A DNA stretch of 64,000 nucleotides from a bacterium (GTDB lineage Bacteria > Pseudomonadota > Alphaproteobacteria > Acetobacterales > Acetobacteraceae). Position 1 is the first letter of the stretch. Each line of letters begins with the position of its first letter. Shown here piece after piece: positions 1-8,563 of this stretch. Both the position numbers and the translations under genes were made by a program. The notes beneath the pieces were generated by a model that ran no database searches, was not told the DNA's origin, and saw only the letters and a program-made list of their open reading frames with translations. The stretch covers positions 43,285 through 107,284 of the forward strand of contig JAMFRO010000056.1 in the NCBI GenBank assembly GCA_026224825.1, in the 5' to 3' direction.

Positions 1-2
1 AT

Positions 3-2111
3 GGTGCGGCGCGGGCGGGGGGCAGCGGGGCGCTCGAATTATATACGTATGACCTCACGGCGCGCGCGAAGGCGGGCAAAATCGACCCGGTCCTCGGGCG
101 CGATTTTGAAATCCGCCAGGCGATCGATATTCTCACGCGCCGGCGGCAGAATAACCCGATCCTCACCGGCGAGGCTGGGGTTGGCAAGACCGCTGTGGTT
201 GAAGGGCTGGCATTGAAGATCGCTTCGGGCGATGTGCCGGATTCGATGAAGAACGTGACGCTGCGCACGCTCGACCTGGCTTTGCTGCAGGCCGGGGCGG
301 GGATGAAGGGCGAGTTCGAACAGCGCCTCAAATCCGTCATCGATGAGGTGAAGGCGAGCCCGAAACCGATCATCGTGTTTATTGATGAGGCGCATACGCT
401 CATTGGTGCGGGCGGGCAGGCGGGGCAGAATGATGCCGCGAATCTGTTGAAGCCGGCGCTGGCGCGGGGCGAGCTGCGCACCATCGCGGCGACGACCTGG
501 GCTGAATATAAGAAATATTTTGAGAAAGACGCGGCGCTGACACGGCGCTTCCAGGTGGTGAAGGTCGAGGAGCCTTCCGAGGCGATGGCCATCGCGATGA
601 TTCGCGGGCTGACGGCCACGTTGGAGAAGCACCATGGCACGCGCATTCTGGACGAAGCGATTTCCGAGGCGGTGCGGCTTTCGGCCCGCTTCATCCCGAG
701 TCGGCAATTGCCCGACAAGGCGATCAGCCTGATCGATACCGCTTGCGCCCGTGTCGCGATGAGCCAGGCTGCGGTGCCCGCGCCGATCGAGGATTTGCGG
801 CGGCGCATCGATCTGATCGATACCGAGCTTGGCATTCTTGAGCGCGAAATGGCGACAGGCGGCGCGCATGAGGCGCGGGTGGCCGAGATCACGGCGGAGA
901 AGGAGGCGGCGCGGGAGCATCTGGCCGCACTTGAAATCCGCTTCGCCGCCGAGAAAAAGCTTGCAGCCGAAATCGCCGAGGCGCGCGGCAAGATCGAGGA
1001 TAAGGAGAATACCGAGGACAAGGCAGCCCTACGGGAGACACTCAATTCTCTGCATGAAGAGTTGAAGACATTGCAAGGCGAGACGCCGCTGATCTTCCCC
1101 GTCGTCGATGGGCAGGCCGTGGCCGAGATTGTCGAGAGCTGGACCGGCATTCCCGCCGGGCGGATGCAGTCCGACGAGATCAATACCGTGCTGAACCTGA
1201 AATCGGCCATGGAGGCGCGCATCGTTGGCCAGCCGCATGCGCTGGAGGCCGTCGCCCAGGCGATTCGCACCAGCCGTGCCAAGCTGACCGATCCGCGCAA
1301 GCCGATTGGCGTATTTCTGATGGTCGGCACCTCCGGTACCGGTAAGACGGAGACAGCGCTGACGCTGGCCAACCTGCTTTATGGTGGCGAGCAGAATCTC
1401 ACCACCATCAACATGACGGAATTCAAGGAAGAGCATAAGGTCTCACTGCTGATGGGCAGCCCGCCCGGCTATATTGGCTATGGCGAGGGCGGTATCCTGA
1501 CCGAGGCGGTGCGGCGCCGGCCCTATTCGGTGGTGCTGCTGGACGAAATGGAAAAAGCCCATCCCGGTGTGCAGGACGTGTTCTTCCAGGTGTTCGACAA
1601 GGGGAATATGAAGGACGGTGAAGGGCGCGATATCGACTTCAAGAACACCGTGCTGATCATGACCTCCAATGCCGGCACGGATCTGATCGACAAATTATTC
1701 GCCGATCCGGAAACAGCGCCCGATGCGGCGCAGCTCGCCGAGGCATTGCGGCCGGAGCTGATGAAATATTTCAAACCGGCTTTCCTCGGCCGTGTCACCA
1801 TCGTGCCGTATTTTCCGCTTTCGGAAGATGTCATCAAACAGATCGTGCGGCTGCAGCTTAATAAGATTGTCAAGCGCGTTAAGGATGCCTACAAGGCCGA
1901 TTTCAGCTACGATCCGGAGCTTGTCGAAACAATCGCGGCGCGTTGCAAGGAGTCCTCCTCCGGTGCGCGCAATGTCGAGAACATACTTTCACGTACACTA
2001 TTGCCTGAACTGTCATCCGAGGTGTTGAGCCGCCTGGCGGCGGGGGAGGCGATCTCGAATGTATCGGTCGGAATTGATCCTGAAGGGGCGTTCCGCTACG
2101 CGTTGAGTTGA
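3..2111 (+). CDS. clpV: T6SS sheath-disassembly ATPase ClpV/TssH (5' end outside window)
   Basis: This is the AAA+ unfoldase that recycles the contracted TssB/TssC sheath in the cytoplasm. The frame is open from base 3, so the start lies left of the window. The first ATPase domain shows Walker A GEAGVGKT near bases 171-194, which is upstream of the first in-frame start-like codon (195), so calling that codon a start would amputate the domain. Walker B IIVFIDEAH follows. A coiled-coil-like middle segment (about bases 790-1080) leads to the second ATPase domain, with Walker A GTSGTGKT near base 1330 and VVLLDEMEKAHP near 1535. The GTSGTGKT loop has Thr where most relatives have Pro. ClpV rather than ClpB is inferred from the adjoining hcp and T6SS genes. 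hcp follows after 30 bases, so the two are probably co-transcribed. Confidence 0.93.
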   Translation, partial: GAARAGGSGALELYTYDLTARAKAGKIDPVLGRDFEIRQAIDILTRRRQNNPILTGEAGVGKTAVVEGLALKIASGDVPDSMKNVTLRTLDLALLQAGAGMKGEFEQRLKSVIDEVKASPKPIIVFIDEAHTLIGAGGQAGQNDAANLLKPALARGELRTIAATTWAEYKKYFEKDAALTRRFQVVKVEEPSEAMAIAMIRGLTATLEKHHGTRILDEAISEAVRLSARFIPSRQLPDKAISLIDTACARVAMSQAAVPAPIEDLRRRIDLIDTELGILEREMATGGAHEARVAEITAEKEAAREHLAALEIRFAAEKKLAAEIAEARGKIEDKENTEDKAALRETLNSLHEELKTLQGETPLIFPVVDGQAVAEIVESWTGIPAGRMQSDEINTVLNLKSAMEARIVGQPHALEAVAQAIRTSRAKLTDPRKPIGVFLMVGTSGTGKTETALTLANLLYGGEQNLTTINMTEFKEEHKVSLLMGSPPGYIGYGEGGILTEAVRRRPYSVVLLDEMEKAHPGVQDVFFQVFDKGNMKDGEGRDIDFKNTVLIMTSNAGTDLIDKLFADPETAPDAAQLAEALRPELMKYFKPAFLGRVTIVPYFPLSEDVIKQIVRLQLNKIVKRVKDAYKADFSYDPELVETIAARCKESSSGARNVENILSRTLLPELSSEVLSRLAAGEAISNVSVGIDPEGAFRYALS

Positions 2112-2141
2112 GTTTTTCTAAAATCCACAAGGAGAGAGACC

Positions 2142-2627
2142 ATGGCGATTTATATTAAATATACCACCCCGACGATCGACGGCGGCGTTACCACGACAGG
2201 CTACGAGAAGCAGTTCGAAGTGATCTCCTTCCAGTTCGGTATCGGCCGCGGCGTGGGCTCGCCGACCGGCGGCTCGACCAATCGTGAAGCGTCGACGCCG
2301 AGCGTCTCGGAAATCACGCTGTCGAAGAACTTGGACGAAGCTTCGGGCAATCTGGTCAAGGAAGCCTTCAGTGGCGCCGGCAAGGCCACCGCGGTGATCT
2401 CCTTTGTGCGCACCGATGCCAATGGCGGCGTGACCTATCTGGAATACACCCTCTCCAATGTCATGGTGTCCGGCTACAGCATTTCCAGCGGCGGGGATAA
2501 GCCGCAGGAATCCATCTCGCTGAATTTCACCAAGGTGGAAGTCAAGATCACGCCGCAGAATGCGGATGGCACGCCGGGGACGGCTTTCCCGGTTACCTAC
2601 GATCTCTCGACGCAGAAAATGACCTGA
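2142..2627 (+). CDS. hcp: T6SS tube protein Hcp/TssD
   Basis: Hcp forms the hexameric rings of the T6SS inner tube and can also carry effectors in its lumen. The 161-residue length is normal for the family. The N-terminus (MAIYIKY) and the alternating beta-strand pattern fit the Hcp fold. The middle GSPTGG...REASTPSVSEITLSK segment is the typical Hcp loop and strand region, and the C-terminal SLNFTKVEV strand is also typical. An excellent ribosome binding site (AAGGAGAG) lies about 7 bases before the ATG, consistent with the very high expression expected of Hcp. It lies 30 bases after clpV and is followed directly by a strong hairpin terminator, then a putative effector gene. Confidence 0.93.
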   Translation: MAIYIKYTTPTIDGGVTTTGYEKQFEVISFQFGIGRGVGSPTGGSTNREASTPSVSEITLSKNLDEASGNLVKEAFSGAGKATAVISFVRTDANGGVTYLEYTLSNVMVSGYSISSGGDKPQESISLNFTKVEVKITPQNADGTPGTAFPVTYDLSTQKMT

Positions 2628-2640
2628 GTCTTACGTCTTC

Positions 2641-2670
2641 AGCCCGGCGTGCAAGCGCCGGGCTTTTTTT
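2641..2670 (+). terminator. Rho-independent terminator after hcp
   Basis: A 9-bp GC-rich stem (AGCCCGGCG at 2641-2649 with CGCCGGGCT at 2656-2664) has a 6-base loop and runs into seven T residues. A second, weaker hairpin (CCCCGC at 2690-2695 with GCGGGG at 2701-2706) follows. It would end the clpV-hcp transcript or make expression of the downstream effector partial. Confidence 0.85.
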
Positions 2671-2755
2671 ATGCGCATTTTTGAGAACGCCCCGCAGGCC
2701 GCGGGGTTTGTGTGTTCTTTTGATGGATGCGGCGATGGGAAAAAGGGCTTAAATA

Positions 2756-3406
2756 ATGAGGGTTCAATCGAGTTTCGCAGGCATCTTTCTCGATTACGAT
2801 ACAGGAACGAATACGTTCTTCGGTGTCAATGTCAACGATTACCTGACCAAGATCAACTCGAAATCCGTCGGAAAGGCGCTGCTCACCGCGCTTGGCACGG
2901 GCGGGGCGCCCAATAATCCAGCCTATAATGTACTGATCAAACCCATGGCCCAGGCCGGCCTGGATGCAATGTATATCGATAAGCGCTTTACCAAGGCTGA
3001 ACTTCGCTCTCCGACGGTCAAGACGCTTGAGGATAACAAAACCAAACGCTGGGAGGGGCTGAAAATGGGCGGTGGCGTCGGCAGCGGCGCGCAGGCTGAA
3101 GATTGGACGGGGGCCGAGAACGGCACGGGGTCCACGTCCGTAGTCGTCTGGAATTCGTCCCAGACGGTTTTTCAGGATAAGATCATGATACCTCATTTTA
3201 TTCTGCTGGCGCATGAGTTGATCCATTGCCTGCATAATTTGCTTGGCACCAATAAAGGTGGGACAAAAATCACGGTTGGTTCTGAATCCATCAAGCATGA
3301 GGAGGTCTATTGCGTTGGGCTCGGCGATTATGCCGGCGACGCAATCACGGAAAACGCGATCCGCGCCCAATGGGCAGGTGTACCGAATCGCAATACTTAC
3401 GGCTGA
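2756..3406 (+). CDS. Putative T6SS effector, M91/NleD-like zinc metalloprotease
   Basis: The protein has 216 residues and no signal peptide. The zinc motif HELIH sits at residues 153-157, inside LLAHELIHCLHN. It is followed by HEEVYCVGL (181-189) and ITENAIRAQ (197-205), then an Arg-x-x-Tyr ending. The order HExxH, then a Glu-rich 'EE..VGL', then 'TENAIR' is what is known of family M91 (type III effector NleD and the 'Effector protein' family), whose members cleave host kinases. Family membership is recognised by motif; the substrate is unknown. The gene lies directly behind hcp and its terminator, and the absence of a secretion signal fits T6SS export with Hcp or VgrG. The ATG at 2756 has only a weak GGG-type binding site. 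A cognate immunity protein is not obvious; if the target is eukaryotic, none would be needed. Confidence 0.7.
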   Translation: MRVQSSFAGIFLDYDTGTNTFFGVNVNDYLTKINSKSVGKALLTALGTGGAPNNPAYNVLIKPMAQAGLDAMYIDKRFTKAELRSPTVKTLEDNKTKRWEGLKMGGGVGSGAQAEDWTGAENGTGSTSVVVWNSSQTVFQDKIMIPHFILLAHELIHCLHNLLGTNKGGTKITVGSESIKHEEVYCVGLGDYAGDAITENAIRAQWAGVPNRNTYG

Positions 3407-3603
3407 AGCCTGATGAGTGATGGCTCTACAGCCGGAAATGAGATGGGCGGAGAGGGGGACTATGCTGCTTCAGAGTGAAGTTTGGCGCTGACGCTGTGGC
3501 ATTCAGGAGCAAGAACATGCTGCACTGCTAGTTCTTCGATAACAGTCGTCTTTGTCAGTTATGGCTGGTTTTCCATTTGGAACCCGAGAATCGAGGTTGA
3601 AAG

Positions 3604-3732
3604 GTGAAGGATTTCGGAAAGCATATCAACCGTGGCGACAACGGCGTTCGCTTATACGCAAGGCCGGCGCGGGATGACATCGATCGGTACTGGTATGAGA
3701 GAAATTCTGGCAAGACCATGGCCGGTTTTTAA
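3604..3732 (+). CDS. Possible small ORF or gene tail (42 aa) between effector and pppA
   Basis: From GTG 3604 to TAA 3730-3732 the frame is open and has protein-like composition (motifs RLYARPARDD and RYWYERNSGK). A TGA lies two codons upstream, so it is either a very small gene or the surviving C-terminus of a lost one. No family is recognised. The rest of the 3407-3739 gap holds a second short frame (ATG 3412, 21 codons) and nothing else I can support. Confidence 0.25.
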   Translation: MKDFGKHINRGDNGVRLYARPARDDIDRYWYERNSGKTMAGF

Positions 3733-3739
3733 GGGCCGG

Positions 3740-4459
3740 TTAAACCTCCACCACCACAGCCGTCACATTATCATTCACCCTATGCGCCAGCGCCGCGGCG
3801 ATCAGCATCTCCGGCGGCGGTACGCCCTCGGGTGCTGCAAGCAGACTGGCGATTTCCGCCGTGGATAATGTTTTGCTCAGGCCATCGCTGCAGAGCAGAA
3901 ACCGGTCGCCTGGCTCGGCCTGGCCGATCACCTTATCCAGCTCCAACGTATCGGCATCGGAGCCCACGGCGCGGGTGATGACATTGGCATGCGGGTGGCT
4001 CTCGGCGTCCTCAGGGGCGAGATTGCCGCTATCGACCAGCTCCTGCACCAGGCTGTGGTCGCGGCTGATTTGCTGAAGCACGCCGCAGCGCAGCAGATAG
4101 GCGCGTGAATCTCCGGCCCATAAACAGGCAAAATGCCCATCCCGTAAGATCAGCCCGATAAAGGTGGAGGCGATCGGCGAGCGTCCGCCGCGCCGCACCG
4201 CCTCCGCGCGCAATTCCTCATGCACATGGCTCACCGTCAACCGCACCTCGGAGAGCAGGGCAGAGGCTGAGAGCCGCGCCGGCAGCCGGGCGAGTGCTGC
4301 GACGATCATGCCGGAGGCAACCTCGCCGGCCTCATGCCCGCCGGCGCCATCCGCCACCACCCATAGGCCGAGATCCGGCCGCGAGAGCATATTGTCTTCA
4401 TTATGTTTGCGCACGGCGCCGATATCGGTCTGCGCCCAGGAGCGGATACCTTGCATCAT
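3740..4459 (-). CDS. pppA: PP2C-type Ser/Thr phosphatase (PppA-like) of the T6SS
   Basis: This is a PP2C-family metal-dependent phosphatase of 239 residues, catalytic domain only. The visible signature blocks are KHNEDN (about 19-24), VVADGAGGHEAG (about 34-45), WAGDSRAYL (about 114-122), LLCSDGLSK (about 187-195) and NDNVTAVVV near the end; the Asp residues in these blocks bind the Mn/Mg pair. In T6SS loci PppA reverses the phosphorylation of the FHA protein by the kinase PpkA and so switches the apparatus off. An FHA protein (tagH) lies in the same operon, but no PpkA kinase lies in this window. The start overlaps the tagF stop by 4 bases, so the two are translationally coupled. This is the last gene of the - strand operon. 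Confidence 0.9.
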   Translation of the reverse strand: MMQGIRSWAQTDIGAVRKHNEDNMLSRPDLGLWVVADGAGGHEAGEVASGMIVAALARLPARLSASALLSEVRLTVSHVHEELRAEAVRRGGRSPIASTFIGLILRDGHFACLWAGDSRAYLLRCGVLQQISRDHSLVQELVDSGNLAPEDAESHPHANVITRAVGSDADTLELDKVIGQAEPGDRFLLCSDGLSKTLSTAEIASLLAAPEGVPPPEMLIAAALAHRVNDNVTAVVVEV

Positions 4460-5019
4460 GGTGCCACCTGTGCGGTGTCGCGCAGCATCGCGCCGGCGAA
4501 ATTGTCAGGCAGAAGCTCAGGAATATCGAAACGCCGGGGATTGACGAAGGGGCTGCCTTCGGTCCACCAGCCCAAGCTCTGGGGCGGGCTGTCCGGCGCC
4601 GGACGTTGCAGCCTTGCGGCGATCTCTGGATGCGGCAGATCCTCCACCACACCGGCCAGCCCGGCCGCTTCGGCTGCATCGGCCCAGTGGTTGCCTTGTT
4701 CGAGATCGACGGTGGAACTGGCCAGAGCGCAGAGGATGAAGGGATAATGCCGTCCGACCTTATCGGCGCTTGGCAGCCAGGTGCCGAAGACCGCATAGGG
4801 GCCGCAGGCTCCCGGCGGGAGTAAAAAGCGCCAGATCGGCGCGCTCATCCAGGCTTCTTCCCAGCCATCGCCCAAAGCCTGGCGCGAGGCGGCCAGGCAT
4901 TCACGGCACCAGCCATCCAAGGGGGCAATGAAATCCTCGGGCAAATTGGCGCGCACAAAATCACCCCGCGCCGGCAGCTTGCCGAAGAAGCCTGTTGTCG
5001 TAGGACGGAACGCGCCCAT
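4456..5019 (-). CDS. tagF: T6SS-associated regulator TagF
   Basis: TagF is a cytoplasmic T6SS accessory protein that represses firing post-translationally in systems where it has been studied, acting with the Fha/PppA module. The 187-residue protein starts with TGFFGKLPARGDFV, the hallmark opening of this family (DUF2094). It continues with SAPIWRFLLPPGACGP and SADKVGRHYPF, which are also family-typical. The domain stands alone and is not fused to a PppA phosphatase as in some genomes; instead the separate pppA gene overlaps its end by 4 bases. The gap to tssM upstream is only 4 bases. Confidence 0.9.
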   Translation of the reverse strand: MGAFRPTTTGFFGKLPARGDFVRANLPEDFIAPLDGWCRECLAASRQALGDGWEEAWMSAPIWRFLLPPGACGPYAVFGTWLPSADKVGRHYPFILCALASSTVDLEQGNHWADAAEAAGLAGVVEDLPHPEIAARLQRPAPDSPPQSLGWWTEGSPFVNPRRFDIPELLPDNFAGAMLRDTAQVAP

Positions 5020-5023
5020 CAGC

Positions 5024-8000
5024 TCATCCTTGCAAATTGGGGCATTGGAAGTTGGTCAGCATGCCAGGTGCGAAAGGGTTCAGCACGGACGCCGCGCTGA
5101 TATTGAAGGTCACGGTATGACCGCCTTGGCTGAAGGTCAGCGTATATTGGTCCGAGGAGCCAGCCTCGCTGAGGCTGCCCTGAGCGAACAGCCGGAACAG
5201 CGCCCATGGGCCGGAGGCGTCGATCTCGACCGGACCGCCGCCGGCGGTCGGGGTGATGATCAGCCGTGCCGTCTGCATGCCGTCCGTTCCCGGCCAGGAG
5301 ATTTGCGTAGGCACTGGCGGGCCATGCGCATAGCTGACGTTAAGCCCACCGAGTTGCAGCACCACCTGCGCAGCCCCGGCATCCAGAGATGTGGGCGTGA
5401 TGCTGAACTGCACGGAAGGCGTCGCGCCGGAGGCGAAGAACAATTGCTTGATCGTCTCCGCCCGCTGAAACTCCGCCAGGGCACCCTGGCTGATCGGTGG
5501 GGTAACACCATTCACCGCCTGGATTTTCCAGGTGGCGCCTGACATATCCACGAATTGGCGGACCTGCTGCGTGAAGAAAGTATCGATCATGCCATTTGGC
5601 GCGAAGAGATGTGAGAAATCACCGAGCGGGATATCGGTGCTCGAGGCTAGCTGGAAGGGGTAGCGCCCGGCCACCGCCTGTTGGCAGAGCTGTCCCGGCC
5701 CGCCGGCGCCGTTGAACGCCGCAGCCGCGGCCTGGGCAGCGCTGCCGCCGCGCAGGTTATTGGCGTTGACCACCAGGCTTTGCAGCCAGCGTGAAACAGG
5801 CTGCGGGTCGTTGGCCGCCTCGCCTTGTAGCAGCGAGGCCGGATCTCCCCCCGCGGCCGGGGCGGCAGGTGCACCGCTGCCCGGTACGTTGGCCGCCAAT
5901 TGTGCCATTTGCTGCTGCAGCGTGTTCATCAGGTTGAGCGTGAGTGAAATTGGCGCACCCGTGCCGCTGCCGACATAATTGATCAGCGGCGCGTAATAGG
6001 CATCCACCTCGGCGCCCGGCAAGGTCGGCGCGGCGCCGGTTGCGGCGGGGCCCATCAGCCCCTGCAATGCGGCGGTATCGGCATTTACCGCCGCGGCACC
6101 CGGTATGGCGGATGCGACTGGTGTTGCCCCGGCCGGCAGGGTTGGCGTTTTCGAGAGCTGCAATTGCGTCACCACGCTGCTGAGCAGTTTTTGCATCGGC
6201 GATTGCGGCGAGGACAAAACATAGAGACTCTGCGTCGCCTGGCCGATATTGCTGGCCGGGGCGAAATTCAAATCGCCCAGCATATTGTTCCATTGTGTCT
6301 CGTAATCCTGCTCATAGAGCGTGATGACGTTCTTTTCGAGATTGACCATATCCGGGCTGCTCGGGTCGACCTGCTGCGTGCTGCCCAGCACCCAGCTTTC
6401 ATTGGCGACATCCTGTGCCGCATGGGTGAGGGCCGGCAGCAGCACGAGGTGGAAGCCGTTCACCGTGTAGAATCCCGGTATGCCATCGGTGAGCGGCTTG
6501 CCGGAGGCGCGGATAAATAGCCCGGCCCCGGCTGGCCCCATGGCATCGCCCGGCAGCCAAGGCGGTATTTGTGCTGCGGCCGAGGAATCACGGATACGCG
6601 AGTAGACACGTTCGGCGACGGAGACGCGGCTGAATGTGGCGCGGGCTGATTCCACCAGCGCGCCGTCCAGTGGCACTTGCGGCAGCGGCGCGTTCAGCAA
6701 CGCGATGAGGTGCTGCATCAGCTCATCGCGTTGCGGCTGTGCCGCATCCCCTGGATACAGGCGCTGCCAGTCGAGATTCATCCAGGCTTCGACGAGGTTT
6801 TTATCCAGCGGCCCGGCGCCGCCCAGCATCAGATAAACGCGTGTCGCCTGGTACAAAAATTCCGGCCGGTCGAAACCGCCGCGCATTTCCGCTTCCAGTT
6901 GCAGAATCAGCCGGGGCAGCATCGCGTTATCCAGCGCGTTGACATAGAGCGTTGAGGAACCGGTGCGCAATTTGCCGCTCTGGTCCAGCCCCAGCCCCAT
7001 GCCGCCATGTGCAGTGGCATCGCCGGCGCCGAAGGGCATGGCGCGTGCCTGGTCAAGCAGTGGCAGTATGGCGAGCAGATTATCATCCTGCACCGGGTTG
7101 AGGGGCAGGGATTGCGCGGTGCCGCTATAGCCGGCGAGGGCATTATTGCTGGCGGCGATGGCGGTGGCATTATTGCCACGGCTCAGCACCAGCCCGGCAA
7201 GCAGGCAGAGGAAGACAATGCCGACCGCCGCGAAGCCGCCGATGCGGAGGAGCAGAGATTTGCGGCGCATGGCGGGGTTCGTGCTGGCCAGCATCGCTTC
7301 GTTGAACACCACGTCACGCAGCAGCCGCGCCAGAAAATAGCTGCGCCCCGACGCGGCGCGTAGAGATGGCGCGCGGCGCTGGTCGATGCCGAAGGAGCGT
7401 GACAATGCCGCGGTCAGCCGGTCGATCGGCGTGCCTTCCTGCGTGCCGGAGGTCATGTACACGCCGCGCAGATAGGGGGCGGGGTCGAGCAGCGTGCCGC
7501 CGAAGGCCTCGGCCAGAAATGTTTCAAGCGGAGCCTGCAGGCTGGCCACCTGGGCCGGGAAGCCGGTGATGAGGGCGCGGCGGTCCGGGCTGCGCTCGCC
7601 TTGCAGCAGATCGATCAGCCGGTCATCCAGCCGCTGTACCAGCGCCTTGAATTCGGCCGGGAAGCCGGCGATGGCGCCGGCCTGGCCGGTGCCTGTGGCG
7701 GGGAATGTGGTGCCCCAGACCTGGCCGCGCCGTTCTGCGTCCAGATCGTCGAAAAACTCGGTGAATCCGGCGAGTAGATCGGCCTTGGTGAGCAGCGCAT
7801 AGACCGGCAGTTTCAGGTCCAGCCGCTCGGTGATCTCCTTGATGCGCTTGCGTATGGCGCGGGCGTGGGCGAGTCGCTCCTCTTGTGAGGCGCTGGCGAT
7901 ATCGGTGAGCGAGATGGCGACCAGGACACCGTTGAGCGCCTGGCGCTGGCGGGTTCTTTTCAGCAGATCCAGAAACCCTTCCCAGCCGGCCTTGTCCGCG

Positions 8001-8554
8001 CTGGCATCGGAATCCTGCGTTGTGTAGCGCCCCGCGGTGTCGATCAGCACCGCATCTTCGGTCATCCACCAATCGCACAGCCTTGTACCGCCCACACCGG
8101 CCACGGCACCTTGCCCCAGCTCCGCCGCCAACGGAAATTTCAGCCCCGCATTCAGCAGCGCCGTGGTTTTGCCCGCACCCGGCGGGCCGATGATGACGTA
8201 CCAGGGTTGTTCATAGATATAGCCTTTGGTGCCGCGCGCCTTGCGCAGCAAAGCCAGCGCGGTTTTCAGTTTTTCGGACATCGCCGCCAGATCCTCGGCG
8301 GCGGCCTGGTTCCCGGCCGGCTGGACCGCGACGCCCGCGGCCAGTTGGTCCTCGCGTTTTCGCCGCCGCAGGCCGAGCAGGAGATTGACCACCAGCCAGA
8401 TGGCGAAGATGACGAGGATGATGATGAGGCGTGGCAGCAGCCCGCCCAGCCCCGGAATGAACGGCGCGAAAAACCATACCAGCGCTGCCAGCACCACAGC
8501 GCCGACAAAGCTCAAAACCCAGCGGGACATCAACATTTGGAAGATTTTCTTCAT
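5024..8554 (-). CDS. tssM: T6SS membrane-complex protein TssM (IcmF)
   Basis: TssM is the large inner-membrane component that spans the periplasm and, with TssL and TssJ, anchors the machine. Its 1176 residues match the family. Two N-terminal membrane segments (about 12-30 and 41-62) precede a cytoplasmic GTPase-like domain with Walker A GPPGAGKT at 123-130 and a Walker B-like VLIDTAGRY near 168. A third membrane segment (about 435-460) leads into the long periplasmic part. A Pro/Ala-rich low-complexity stretch lies around residues 810-930. The C-terminal beta-rich domain is the part that contacts TssJ. The intact Walker A suggests NTP binding. It lies 9 bases behind tssL and 4 bases before tagF. 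Confidence 0.95.
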   Translation of the reverse strand: MKKIFQMLMSRWVLSFVGAVVLAALVWFFAPFIPGLGGLLPRLIIILVIFAIWLVVNLLLGLRRRKREDQLAAGVAVQPAGNQAAAEDLAAMSEKLKTALALLRKARGTKGYIYEQPWYVIIGPPGAGKTTALLNAGLKFPLAAELGQGAVAGVGGTRLCDWWMTEDAVLIDTAGRYTTQDSDASADKAGWEGFLDLLKRTRQRQALNGVLVAISLTDIASASQEERLAHARAIRKRIKEITERLDLKLPVYALLTKADLLAGFTEFFDDLDAERRGQVWGTTFPATGTGQAGAIAGFPAEFKALVQRLDDRLIDLLQGERSPDRRALITGFPAQVASLQAPLETFLAEAFGGTLLDPAPYLRGVYMTSGTQEGTPIDRLTAALSRSFGIDQRRAPSLRAASGRSYFLARLLRDVVFNEAMLASTNPAMRRKSLLLRIGGFAAVGIVFLCLLAGLVLSRGNNATAIAASNNALAGYSGTAQSLPLNPVQDDNLLAILPLLDQARAMPFGAGDATAHGGMGLGLDQSGKLRTGSSTLYVNALDNAMLPRLILQLEAEMRGGFDRPEFLYQATRVYLMLGGAGPLDKNLVEAWMNLDWQRLYPGDAAQPQRDELMQHLIALLNAPLPQVPLDGALVESARATFSRVSVAERVYSRIRDSSAAAQIPPWLPGDAMGPAGAGLFIRASGKPLTDGIPGFYTVNGFHLVLLPALTHAAQDVANESWVLGSTQQVDPSSPDMVNLEKNVITLYEQDYETQWNNMLGDLNFAPASNIGQATQSLYVLSSPQSPMQKLLSSVVTQLQLSKTPTLPAGATPVASAIPGAAAVNADTAALQGLMGPAATGAAPTLPGAEVDAYYAPLINYVGSGTGAPISLTLNLMNTLQQQMAQLAANVPGSGAPAAPAAGGDPASLLQGEAANDPQPVSRWLQSLVVNANNLRGGSAAQAAAAAFNGAGGPGQLCQQAVAGRYPFQLASSTDIPLGDFSHLFAPNGMIDTFFTQQVRQFVDMSGATWKIQAVNGVTPPISQGALAEFQRAETIKQLFFASGATPSVQFSITPTSLDAGAAQVVLQLGGLNVSYAHGPPVPTQISWPGTDGMQTARLIITPTAGGGPVEIDASGPWALFRLFAQGSLSEAGSSDQYTLTFSQGGHTVTFNISAASVLNPFAPGMLTNFQCPNLQG

Positions 8555-8563
8555 GGCGAGGGT

